NCBI GenBank assembly: GCA_025358085.1
Contig: JANYKT010000106.1
Span: 1 to 64,000, forward strand
DNA from: Deltaproteobacteria bacterium
Lineage (GTDB): Bacteria; Myxococcota; Myxococcia; Myxococcales; 40CM-4-68-19
Length of the DNA stretch: 64,000 nucleotides
Direction: 5' to 3'
The position numbers and the translations under genes were made by a program. Positions 25,095 to 35,300 of this stretch are shown here, piece after piece. Each line of letters begins with the position of its first letter. Position 1 is the first letter of the stretch. Under the pieces are notes generated by a model. It worked only from the letters and a program-made list of their open reading frames with translations. It was not told where the DNA came from and did no database searches.

Positions 25095-26786
25095 ATGCGC
25101 TCGCTCATCGTTGGGATCCTCTGCTGCGTGGGGTGTCGCACGCCGCCGGGTGCCCAGCCCTCTGCTGCGGCTGGGTCGTCGTCCCCGGGATCCGCGCCTG
25201 CAAGTTCCGTAGCCGGCTCCAAGCCTTCGGAGTCCGCAAGCGCAGCTGCCGCCGAGCGCGTGACGCTGGTGTTCGCCGCCAGCACCGCGGGTCAGTTGGT
25301 GCCGTGCGGCTGCTCGCCCGACCAGCGTGGCGGCCTGCCTCGCGCGGTCGCGTACGTCCGCAAGCTGCGCGCCGAGACCCCTGATTTCCTTTACGCGGAC
25401 GCGGGCGACCTGCTCTTCGAGACCGCTGCGCCGCCGCCCGCCCAGATGGTGACGCAGAGGCAGCTTAAAGCGAGCGTGTTGGCGCAGGGAGAAGAGCTGC
25501 TGGGCGCAGCCGCGCGCGTCGTCGGCAAGCGCGATCTCGCGCTGGGCGCGGACTTCCTTGGCCAGACCAAGGTTCCGTTGCTCGACGCCGGCGCCAGCAC
25601 CAGGGGCGCGCGCGCGACGGTGCTTTCGCAGGCGGGCGCGGTCAAGATCGGTCTGTTCGCGGCGGGGCTGGGCGAGAACCCGCAGGCGACCATCGCGGCG
25701 CGCGCCAGGCAGCTCCGCGCGGACGGCGCCCGGCTGGTGGTGCTCTTGCTGCAGCCCTCCGGCGACAACAGCTTCGGTGCCGCGCAGGCGCTGGTGCCCG
25801 CCGCGCGCGAAGCAGGCGTCGATCTGATCGTCCTGGGAAAGCGTGACGATCCCGCGAGCGATCCCAACCGGAAAGACGCGTCGACCCCGCCGGTGCTGGC
25901 GCCCGAGGGCCACGGCCAGAGTCTGTTGCGCGTCGATCTCCAGCTCGGCACGGGGCCCGTCTTTCTGGCGCACGGGTCGGAAGACAAGACCGCCGAGCTG
26001 CGGGCGCTCGACGAGCGCATCGCGCGGTTCCGGCAGCAGGCGCAGGACAATCCTGCGCGGCGCCCGGCGCTGGTTGCGAAGATCGATGAGCTGGAGAAAC
26101 GCAAGGCGGCCGTGCAGAGCGCAGTCGAGAGCGCTCCCGCTGGCGCCACGATCGCGACCGCCGTCTTCATTCCGCTCGACAGCAAGGTGACCGAGGACCC
26201 CGAGGCAAAGCAGCTCGTCGACGCTTACGACGCGCGCGTAGCGCAGTTGAATCTCGCGGAAGCGAAGACACAGCCCGCGGCCTGTCCCGCCGCACGCAAG
26301 GGCGAGGCGTCGTTCGTCGGCGCGCACCGCTGCGTGGAGTGCCACACCACCCAGGCCGCGTTCTGGGAGAAGACAAGCCATGCGCGCGCCTACGCGACCC
26401 TGGTGACCGTCAACAAGCAGTTCAGCCTCGACTGCATTCGCTGCCACGTCAGCGGCTGGCAGCAGCCCGGCGGCGTTTGCCGCATCGACAAGGCGGCCGT
26501 GGGCGGTCCCGGCATTGGTGCGGGCAACCGTTTCGGCATCGGCCGGCAAGACGTGCAGTGCGAGGCGTGTCACGGCGCGGGCAGCGAGCATGTGGCCGAT
26601 CCGCCCGAGCACATCGAGAGCAAGGTCGCGGTCAACGTCTGCCTGCGCTGCCACGAGGCGGCGAACTCGCCGCACTTCGACGACGCGAAGTATCGGCCGT
26701 TCATCATCGGGCCGGGGCACGGGATGCCGCTCGCTCGCGGAGAACAGCCGCACCCGCTCGCCACCGGCAAGGGACCGCTTCAATAA
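25095..26786 (+). CDS. Tetraheme cytochrome c lipoprotein with a nucleotidase-like N-terminus
   Basis: A 563-residue lipoprotein (lipid Cys at residue 14, CCVGC). Residues ~55-330 resemble the metallophosphoesterase/5'-nucleotidase fold often found with multiheme cytochromes, with AGQLVPCGCSPDQRGGLPRA near 65-84. A Lys/Glu-rich helical stretch follows (about 300-350). The C-terminal domain has four c-type heme sites, CxxCH at 413, 447, 489 and 516, a cytochrome c554-like arrangement. It should carry electrons in the periplasm or at the outer membrane. Partner and donor are unknown. It overlaps no neighbour but follows the Cys-rich lipoprotein by four bases. Confidence 0.9.
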   Translation: MRSLIVGILCCVGCRTPPGAQPSAAAGSSSPGSAPASSVAGSKPSESASAAAAERVTLVFAASTAGQLVPCGCSPDQRGGLPRAVAYVRKLRAETPDFLYADAGDLLFETAAPPPAQMVTQRQLKASVLAQGEELLGAAARVVGKRDLALGADFLGQTKVPLLDAGASTRGARATVLSQAGAVKIGLFAAGLGENPQATIAARARQLRADGARLVVLLLQPSGDNSFGAAQALVPAAREAGVDLIVLGKRDDPASDPNRKDASTPPVLAPEGHGQSLLRVDLQLGTGPVFLAHGSEDKTAELRALDERIARFRQQAQDNPARRPALVAKIDELEKRKAAVQSAVESAPAGATIATAVFIPLDSKVTEDPEAKQLVDAYDARVAQLNLAEAKTQPAACPAARKGEASFVGAHRCVECHTTQAAFWEKTSHARAYATLVTVNKQFSLDCIRCHVSGWQQPGGVCRIDKAAVGGPGIGAGNRFGIGRQDVQCEACHGAGSEHVADPPEHIESKVAVNVCLRCHEAANSPHFDDAKYRPFIIGPGHGMPLARGEQPHPLATGKGPLQ

Positions 26787-26875
26787 ACACGTGGTGAGGA
26801 ATGCAGGCTGCTCGTCGAGCATTCTTCCAAGGGACTGGTCTGCCCGCGGGTCGGCCTCGATGCATCGCTGTAATT

Positions 26876-26904
26876 TTGACACTTTCGGGTGGCCTTTGTA
26901 GCTT
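26876..26904 (+). promoter_or_regulatory. Candidate sigma-70 promoter for the lytic transglycosylase
   Basis: TTGACA at 26876-26881 is a perfect -35 box. A 17-base spacer leads to TAGCTT at 26899-26904 as a weaker -10 box (three of six consensus positions). It lies about 32 bases ahead of the TTG start at 26936 and in the only non-coding gap (26787-26935) of this block. The call rests on consensus only. Confidence 0.5.
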
Positions 26905-26935
26905 GGCCGGTCGTCCCACGAGCTGGAGGTTTTCG

Positions 26936-28726
26936 TTGCGCCGATTGCTGACCGCACTGACCTTTGCGACCACACTCGCGCACGTTGCGCAGGCCCGTGC
27001 GGAGGAACCCGCCCCGGCTGCCGCCATTGTGGCCCCAGCCTTGGCAGGTGCCGTCGCAGGCGCGGCCGGCGCAGGTGCGAGTCTCCCCGGCGCGGCCGTC
27101 GCAAGTGCAATTGTCCCGAGTGCGGGCGTGACCTCCGAAGGCGCAGTGGCCCCTGCCGCTCCTCTGCTTTCGAGCAGCCCCGTTGCCGCCACAAAAGACC
27201 CGCAGCACGCCGAGGTCGCAGCACCTGACGGCCCCGAGTCGCAGGAGGCCATGGACAAGAGCGCGGCCGAGATGGAGGCGGTGCGAACGGCCGAAGAGAA
27301 GGCTGGGCTGCTTCCCGCTGTTCCCGGCGCGGGCTCACATGATGGCCTCGCGCTCGGCCTCGACTCGCAGGATCCGCTCGCGCGCGACCTCGCCGCCGCG
27401 CTCGGCAATTCGCTCGACGGCGCGCCTCTGGCGGACCCGGCCCCGACCGGCGGCGGCAGCGCCCGCCTTGCCGAGCTGGCCGGAATTTCCGAAGCAGAGC
27501 TGCGCGCCAAGTACGACATTCCGGTCGAGCTGAATGACGCCGTGATCGCTTATGTCCGCTTTTTCCAGACCGACGCACGCGAGCACTTTGCCCATTGGCT
27601 CGCCCGCTCGGGAAAGTTCCTCCCGATGATGCGGCAGATCCTCGAGAAGCAGGGCGTCCCGCTCGACCTGGTCTATCTCTCGATGATCGAGAGCGGATTC
27701 AATGCGTATGCCTATTCATTCGCCAAGGCAGCCGGCCTCTGGCAATTCATGGTCGGAACTTCCAGCCGTTATGGATTGACCACCAATTTCTGGGTCGATG
27801 AGCGGCGCGATCCAATGAAGGCCACGCTCGCTGCCTCAAAGTATCTGAAGGATCTGCAGGCGCGCTTTCACGGCGATTGGTATCTCGCCTGGGCTGGATA
27901 CAACGCCGGTGAAGGCAAGGTCGACCGCGCCATCCGCAATGAGAGCACCCGCGATTTCTGGACCATGATGAACAAGGGCCGCACGCTGCGCGCCGAGACG
28001 AAGCATTACGTACCCAAGCTGATTGCAGCCGCATTGATTGCCAAGCATCCCGACCACTTCGGCTTCGCCGGCGTACAGCTCGAGCAGCCCTGGGACACCG
28101 AGGAGGCGCCGGTCTCGGACTCAACCGATTTGCATGTCATTGCCAAAGCCGCTGGTATCGAGTTCGAGACGGTGCGTGATTTGAATCCCGAGCTGCGCCG
28201 CTTCTGCACGCCGCCGGGCATTTGGACCATCAAGCTGCCACGCGGCACGCGCGAACGATTCGTCGCAGAGTACGCCAAGCTCGGCCCCGGCGAGCGCCTC
28301 GCCTTCACCGAGCACAAGGTCGAGAAGGGCGAGCCGCTGGCGAAGATTGCGCGCGCGTATGGCGTCTCCGAGGGCGCGATTCTCCGTACCAATGGATTAA
28401 AGAGCTTCAAGCAGGTGAAGATTGGCAAGCTGCTGGTGATACCGATGCAGCAGTCGAAGCTCGGCTTGCTGGCCGGCGCGCAGCTGGAGGACCGCCGCCC
28501 GCAGGGCCGGACCGTCTCACGGGCATTGAATGCCGCCGTCCAGGCGCGGCCTGCCCCCGGAGCCCCTGGCGCGTATCGCGTGCGACCCGGCGACTCGCTC
28601 TGGACCATTGCGGCAAAGTTCAGCACCACGGTGGACCGCTTGAAGCGAATCAATGGCCTGACGGACCGCCGCGCCAAGGCGCTGCAAGTCGGGCAGACGC
28701 TCTCGGTCAAATCGAACGAGTCGTAG
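26936..28726 (+). CDS. MltD-like lytic transglycosylase with two LysM domains
   Basis: A 596-residue exported peptidoglycan lyase. It starts at TTG 26936 with GGAGG (26925-26929) six bases upstream, which places a clean signal peptide (RRLLTALTFATTLAHVAQARA) at the N-terminus. A low-complexity Ala/Pro linker follows, then the SLT domain with the catalytic Glu E252 in LSMIESGFNAYAYS and the downstream motifs AAGLWQFM and WYLAWAGYNAGEGKV. Two LysM modules bind glycan: about 462-505 (VEKGEPLAKIARAYGVSEG) and 547-596 (YRVRPGDSLWTIAAKFSTTV). This is the MltD architecture, involved in cell-wall turnover. The SLT domain is complete. Confidence 0.93.
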   Translation: MRRLLTALTFATTLAHVAQARAEEPAPAAAIVAPALAGAVAGAAGAGASLPGAAVASAIVPSAGVTSEGAVAPAAPLLSSSPVAATKDPQHAEVAAPDGPESQEAMDKSAAEMEAVRTAEEKAGLLPAVPGAGSHDGLALGLDSQDPLARDLAAALGNSLDGAPLADPAPTGGGSARLAELAGISEAELRAKYDIPVELNDAVIAYVRFFQTDAREHFAHWLARSGKFLPMMRQILEKQGVPLDLVYLSMIESGFNAYAYSFAKAAGLWQFMVGTSSRYGLTTNFWVDERRDPMKATLAASKYLKDLQARFHGDWYLAWAGYNAGEGKVDRAIRNESTRDFWTMMNKGRTLRAETKHYVPKLIAAALIAKHPDHFGFAGVQLEQPWDTEEAPVSDSTDLHVIAKAAGIEFETVRDLNPELRRFCTPPGIWTIKLPRGTRERFVAEYAKLGPGERLAFTEHKVEKGEPLAKIARAYGVSEGAILRTNGLKSFKQVKIGKLLVIPMQQSKLGLLAGAQLEDRRPQGRTVSRALNAAVQARPAPGAPGAYRVRPGDSLWTIAAKFSTTVDRLKRINGLTDRRAKALQVGQTLSVKSNES

Positions 28727-28941
28727 TCACCGACACGGTGGTACGCGGACGGGTCCCCGACCTGGACACCTCGCGCGCCGCTGCGGAGGTGCTTGCGCGA
28801 GCTCCCGAGAGGTCCGCGTCCACAAGGCGCGAAAGCCAGTCTGCGCCGGACATCGCGGGTGAGACCGAGCCCGCCCTGGCCTCGATCGCCTCGTGGTCCG
28901 TTGCGGCGTCGGCACCGGCTCCCCGACGGAGAAATGGCGGG

Positions 28942-29202
28942 ACGATCCCAAGAGCAATGCGGGCGAACTGTCGTCGCGTCCTATTTTCGAATTCGATGAA
29001 GCGCGCCGTCTCCGAACGCGATGGAGGCCGCTGCACGTTCAAGGACCCTCGCGGCCGGAAATGCGCCGAGACGGTCACGCTGGAATTTGATCGCTTGAAC
29101 GGCTTCGCGCGGACGCATCTTCACGAAGTGGATGAGATCCGGTTGCTCTGTCGCGCGCACAACCGGCCCGCGGCCGGGCAGTTGTACGCACGCGCTTCCT
29201 GA
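28942..29202 (+). pseudogene. Remnant of an HNH endonuclease gene
   Basis: The frame ending at 29202 resembles the C-terminal end of the widespread HNH proteins of myxobacteria: AVSERDGGRCTFKDPRGRKC, then LEFDRLNGFA and EIRLLCRAHN. In intact members the middle motif is LEFHH; here the catalytic His is replaced (EFD). The N-terminal several hundred residues are absent. An ATG at 28996 could start the fragment, but it would lack an active site. It is best read as a decayed remnant. Confidence 0.6.
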
Positions 29203-29253
29203 AACAGCGCGCGCAGGGGCGGACTCAACTCGCCCCGGGACGAGTCCCCCAAA

Positions 29254-29288
29254 CCCTTACTGCTCTGAGTGTCGAGGAGCAGTAAGGG
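29254..29288. other. Perfect 12-bp hairpin between convergent genes
   Basis: Bases 29254-29265 (CCCTTACTGCTC) pair perfectly with 29277-29288 around an 11-base loop. It lies between the HNH remnant and the 3' end of the giant minus-strand gene. On the minus strand the stem is followed by TTTGGGGG, a poor T tract, so it may be a weak terminator for the giant gene or a relic of a mobile element. Confidence 0.6.
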
Positions 29289-29351
29289 GCTGGCTTTGGA
29301 CAACGCGCTCATTTGACGTGGTCCCCCGAAGAGATGGGGCAAATGACCGCG

Positions 29352-32300
29352 CTATTGAAGTCCAGCCCCTTCATGCTCGCAGTCGGGCTGGACACCCGGG
29401 GGAGGGAGCAGAATGTCGACGCGGCGGTTCAGCGCGCGACCCTCGTCTGTTTCATTCGAGGCTACCGGCGCCTTGCTGCCGCAGCCCTGCGACTTCACCT
29501 TCGCGCTGGGAACGCCGTGGGTCTCGAGCTCAACCTGGACCGCCCGGGCGCGCCGGGCGGTGAGCCGGTTGTTGTGGCTGTCGGTGCCGTGGTTGTCGCT
29601 GTGGCCGGCGATGAAGACCCGATAGGGACCGGTCTTGTTTCGCAGCACTTCGGCGAGCTCATTCAATTCGAGCTTTGATTGATCATCGAGAGTCGCGGAG
29701 TCGTGGCTGAAGCGCAGCGTGCGCTGGAGTTCGATCTTGCCGTCAATGATTTTCACATCGGGGTCAGCCGCGGCAAGAACCGGCGCAGGAGCAGGCGGTG
29801 GCGGCGCAACTGGAGCGGGGACGGGCACTGGCGGTGCAGGCTCGACAACCGCAAGCTGCACCGGCGCCGGTGCGGTCGCGACCAGCCGCTGGCCACGATC
29901 GTTCCGATTCCGCGAGTGCAGGAAGTCGAGCCCGGTGAAGGTCAGCTGCGCGACCACGCGAACAGGGGCCGCGCCCGGCGCGTGCTGGTTCAGGCGGCCA
30001 CCTGCACCCAGGCCGAAACTGAAGTCCCCGGTCTGGTAGCGCGCGCCGAGCAGCGCCTCGACAGAGGAGCGCGACGCATCGTCGAGCTGCACGCGGCTGA
30101 AGAGCTCAGGACCCACCTGCAGGTGGTCGTTGAGGAACATCCAGCCGCCGGCGAGGCCCAGCCGCACCGCCGAACCAACTCGGGTGAACGAGGCTTCGCT
30201 CGTCTTGCGCAGCTCGAGGCCGGCCTCGCTGGCGTACACCACCTGCCCCGAGCGGCCGCTCGCGAGCAGCTGGGGCAGCGCGCGGACGCTGCCGTCAGAG
30301 CCGTAGCCGCTCTGGCTGCCGAGGGGGAGAAAGACGCTCAGGCCCGCGGCCAGGGCGAGCCGGTCCCCGCGCAGCAGCGCCACTCGAGCGCCCAGGCGTG
30401 GGTCATGGAAGGCCGTGGCCGAGAGGCTCGCCGCTCCGTTGAACGGCGTCTGCCCTTGCTGGTACGCGCTCATCCCGATGTCCGCATCGAGCAGCACCCG
30501 ATTGAAGAGAGGGAGGGCGCCTCCGAGCCGGAGTCCGTACTGGTTCTGCACCAGCTTGCCTTGCTGCAGCGGAGAGCCGTTCGTGTAGAGCGTCAGCGGT
30601 TCGTGGGCCCAGCCGGCCTCGAGGCCGAAAGCGGGAGCAAGGTTGCCCTCGACGTCCGCATCGGGGACCTGGAAGAAGTGATCGCCGACCGGGGAAGGCT
30701 CGAAGGTATCGAGCGCAAAGCCGTCGCTGGCGCGGGCCTGCGCGGCACAGGTCAGCACCAGGAGCAGCGCCGCGTTGCGCAGCGCCGAACCGCTCTGCAT
30801 CGCGCTCACCGCCGTCCGCGACGGTGCCGGCAAAAGCGCGCGGCGTCGAAGGAGCAAAAATCCGGCGAGCAGCACCAGCGGCAAGAGCGCGGTGGACGGG
30901 CCGCTCGACGGCAGGCTGCTGCAGCCGCCCGAAGCGGCAGTCAGCGTCGCCGGGCCCACGCACAGATTGTTGGTGCAGAGGTCGCCGCCCCCGCAGTCGC
31001 TCTGCGCGCTGCAGACATCGATGTGCGTGACGGCGACGCTGGTGGTGAAGAGATTCCCCGACGACTGGCCATTGGAGACCGAATAAGTGAACGAGTCGGT
31101 GCCGAGGACGGATTGCGCCGGCAGGTAACCGATTTGATCGGCATTGATCGTCGCGGCGCCATGCGGCGCGGCCACGGTCATCGTGACGGTGATGGGCGCA
31201 CCGTCCGGATCGTAGCCCGCGGTGAAGGCGGCGAGCGGGCGCTCCTCGGGTGTGGTCCGGCTCTTCCAGGCCTCGGAGGCGACCCACGAAGGCGTGCCCT
31301 CGAGCGTGGCGACCGCGTGCTGCGAAGCGGCGTCGTACAGCGCATCGCCTGCGCCTTCGTCCATGCGCCAGAGGGCGAGGAGCGTGGCCGCGGCGGAAAT
31401 GACCGGACGCTTTTGATCGGCCTGCACGTCGGAGGCGGCGCGGGGCGCGGACCAGAAGCGGATCTCGTCGAGAGAGCCCGCGAAGCGATCGGTGCGGCCA
31501 ATCCCTGCCTTTGCCGCGGCGAAGACGATCGGCTGCGCCTTGGCTGTCCCGAACCCGCCGGGTAGCGAGGCGACTTGTGTTCCATCGACCAGGAGCAAGG
31601 TCGAGTCCCCCAAAGCGATGAGCGCCACCTGGTGCCAGCCGGTGCCGAGGTCGACGGGGATCTCACGAGCGTCGGCGCCGCGCCGCACCTGGATGCCGTC
31701 GCGACGGGCCGTGAGGCAGAGGCCGAATACGGTCGCATCGCCTTCGCCCTGTTGGATTAGACACGCCGCGGCGTGCGGGACGTCGCTCGCCGCTCGAATG
31801 AATTCCACCTCGACGGTTTGAACGCCGTCGAGCGCGCCATCGGCATTGGCGACCATGGCCGACTGCGTGGCTCCATCGAAAGCGACTGCGCTGCCGGAGC
31901 CCGCCACCGGCGCCGACTTCTGGATCACTTCGCCGCCCGGGAGGGTGCCTTGCGAGGCGAGATAATCAGCGGAGTCTGCGTAGCTGGCGGTGATGGGGTG
32001 GTTGCCGAGCGTCATCGAAGACACGGTCAGGCTCGCAGCGCCAAAGGCATCGAGCGAGACCGTGCCGAGCGAGCTGCCGGCGTCGGCGAACGACAAGCTG
32101 CCTTGCGGCGTGCCGGACCCCGGCGCCATCGAAGTGACACGAGCGGTGAAGGTGATGGGCCGGTTGACCAGCGTCTGGCTCGGCGAGGCCGCGACCGTGA
32201 CGGCGGTCGGGTCAGGCTTGACCAGATAGCTGGTTGCAAGTGAGGTGTTGCCCTGGAAGTTCGCGTCGCCGCCGTAGACCACGGTCAGCGGATGCGCTCC

Positions 32301-35300
32301 CGCGTGAGCGAACGATGAGCTGACCACTGCCGCTCCCGTGGTCAGCGTGCCGGTGCCGATGGGCGTGCCGGTCGTGGCGCCGTCATAGAGCGAGACCTGC
32401 CCGGTCGGCACGCCTCCGCTGGAGGTGACGCCGAGGCTGAAACCGATGGCCTGGCCGGTGACGCTGGTCGAAGGTGAGGGCGTGATAGCCGCGACCGTCG
32501 CGGCGCGGTTTACGACGAGGACGGTTCCGGCCACGGTGCTGCTGCCGTTGAAGTTGGCATCGCCGCCGAAGGTGGCAGTGATTGAATGCGAGCCGGCCAA
32601 AAGATTGCCGAGGCTGATGCTGGCGGCCCCTCCGCTGAGCGCGGCGGAGCCGATTGCGGTCGTACCGTCGCTGAAAGTCACGGTGCCGGTTGGCGAGCCT
32701 GCGCCCGGAGCGACCGCGGCGACCGTGGCCGTGAAGAGGACAGCAGCGCCGTAACTGGATGGATTGGGCGCGAGGGTCAGGACCGTGGTGGTCGCGGCCG
32801 GGCCGACCGTCTCGGCGACACTGCCGGACGAACCGCTGAAGTTGCTGTCGCCCGCATAGGTAGCCGTCACGGTGTGCGAGCCCGGCGGCAGAGAGGCGTC
32901 GGTGAAGACGACCACGCCGGTCGCGTCGAGATGGGCTGTCCCGAGCACGGTGTTGCCGGTCGCCGCGATGCCTTCAGTGAAAGTGACGCTGCCCGTCGCG
33001 ACGCCGGTGCCCGGCGAGGTGACCACGACGGTGGCGGTGTAGTGGACCGGTTGACCGAAGACCGGCGCGGCGGGATCGAAGGTCAGCGTGAGAGTGGTGC
33101 CGGCCTGGCCCACGATCTGGCTGTACACCGGGCTGGTCGAGCCGATGAAATTCGTGTCGCCCGCGTAGATGATGGTGAGTGGATGGGTTCCGACCGAAAA
33201 GGCTGTGGTGGAGAAAGTCGCGGTTCCGGCCGAGTCGAGTTGGGCAGTGCCGAGCGTATTGGTGCCGTCCTTGAAAGTGAGCGTGCCAGTTGCGATTCCG
33301 GCGCCGGGTGACACCGCGGTAACACCAGCCTGGACAGTGATCTTCTGGCCGGCGACCGAGGGGTTGATATCGACCACCAGCGCGGCCGAGCTTGCGGCCT
33401 GGGCAACGGTGAGCGGGACCGCGGCGGACGTGGCCGGGAGGAAGTTGGCATCGCCGCTGAAGCTGGCCGTCAGGCTGTGAGGGCCGACCGCGAGATTGGA
33501 AAGCTGCAGCGTCGCCACGCCGCTCGTGAGCGCGCCAGAGCCGATGTTCGTGGTGCCGTCAAGGAAGGTGACGCTGCCGGAAGGCGTGGCGCCCGGGCCG
33601 GCGACGGTCGCGGTCAAGGTGAGGCTCTGGCCGTAGACGGTGGCGGCAGGCGAGGCCGCGAGCGCAACCGAGCTCTGGGCCTGGTTGACGGTCTGGACAT
33701 TCGCCGGCGAAGTCGAGGTCAGGAAGCCGAAGTCGCCGCCGTAGCTGGCGGTCAAGCTGTGTGGGCCCACCGAGAGCGTAGAGAGCGAGAGCGTGGCGGT
33801 GCCGGCGCTGAGCGAGCCGGTGCCCAGGCTGATCGTGCCGTCGTAAAAGGTGACGGTGCCGCTCGGCACGCCCGCGCCCGGCGAAACCGGCGCGACCACC
33901 GCGGTCAGCGTGACCGCTCCGCCAAAGCTCGACGGCTGCGGTGAAGCGGTGAGCGTCGTCGCCGTCGAAGCCTGCTGGACGGTGACCGCGGTTGCGGAAG
34001 AGGTGGCTGGGACAAAGTTGCCATCGCCGCCGTAGTCAGCGGTGAGCGAGTGCGCGCCGGGGGCGAGCGAGGAGCTGGTGAAGCCCGCGACACCGTTCGC
34101 GAGGATGACCGTGCCGAGCACCGTGCTGCCATCCGAGAGCGTGACCGAACCCGAGGGCGTAGCGCCGGGGCCAGAGACGGTCGCAGTGAAGTTGATGGTC
34201 TGTCCGTAGACCGGCGAGGCGGGGCTGAAGGTGAGCAGGACCGCGGGGGTGGCCTTGTTCACGGTCTCGATGGTGGCGCCGGAGGTTGCAGAGATGAAGT
34301 CCGTGCTGCCTGCATAGGTCGCCGTCAGGCTGTGCGAGCCGACTGCGAGAGTTGTCACCACGATCGACCCGCTTCCCGAGGCGAGGGTGGCGGTGCCCAG
34401 GCTTGCGGTGCCGTCGAAGAAGGTGACCGTGCCGTCCGGTGTTCCGGCTCCGGGCGCGATGGCCGTCACACTCGCCTGCAGCGAAACATTGGCGCCGAAG
34501 GTGGACGGGATGGGCGCGACCGTGAGCGCGACGCTGGTCGAAGCCTGCTGCACGCTGAAGGTTGCGGCGGCAGAGGTCGCCATCGAAAAGTTGCCGTCGC
34601 CTCCGTAGCTGACCGTGATCGAGTGGTTGCCGACGGCCAGGGCCGAGGTCGGCAAGGTCACCGAACCGCTGGAGAGCGAAAAGGTGCCGAGGCTTACGGT
34701 GCCGTCGAGGAAGGTGACGCTGCCGGAAGGAGTGGCGCCCGGGCCGGTGACGGTCGCGGTCAATTGCACCTGCTGCCCGCGCACGGGCGAGGCGGGCGTG
34801 AAGCTCACCGTCGCCGACGCGCTGGCCTTGACGATGAGCTCGCCGGCCGAGTTTGTCGACGAGAGGAAGTCGTTGCTGCCGTTGTACGTCGCGACCAGGG
34901 TGTGCGAGCCGACCGAGAGCGAAGAGGTGACCAGCGACGCGGCGCCATTCGAGAGGGCCACCGTCCCCAGGCTCGCCGTGCCATCGAAGAAGGTCAGGTT
35001 GCCGTCTGGCGTACCGCTGCCCGGCGCCACGGCTGCGACGGTCGCGGCCAGGGTCACCGCGGCGCCGAAGGACTGGGTCGAAGGCGAGGCGGCGAACGCG
35101 GTCGTGGTCGAGGCCTGGCCCACGCTCACCGCGGTCGCCGCCGAGGTTTGAGGGCTGAAGTCAATATCGCCGGCGTATTGGACGGTGATTGAATGATTGC
35201 CGACGGAGAGCGAAGGCAGCGAGAGGGTGGCGGCCCCGGATGCGAGCGTGACGGTGCCGATATTAACGGCTGCGTCAAAGAAGCTCACGTCGCCAGACGG

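Noticed and set aside
24408-27578. Very long open frame (about 1,056 codons) on the minus strand
   Set aside because: It lies antisense to the Cys-rich lipoprotein, cytochrome and transglycosylase genes, which have clear motifs. Its translation is Arg/Ala-rich without domains; it is an effect of GC-rich codons.
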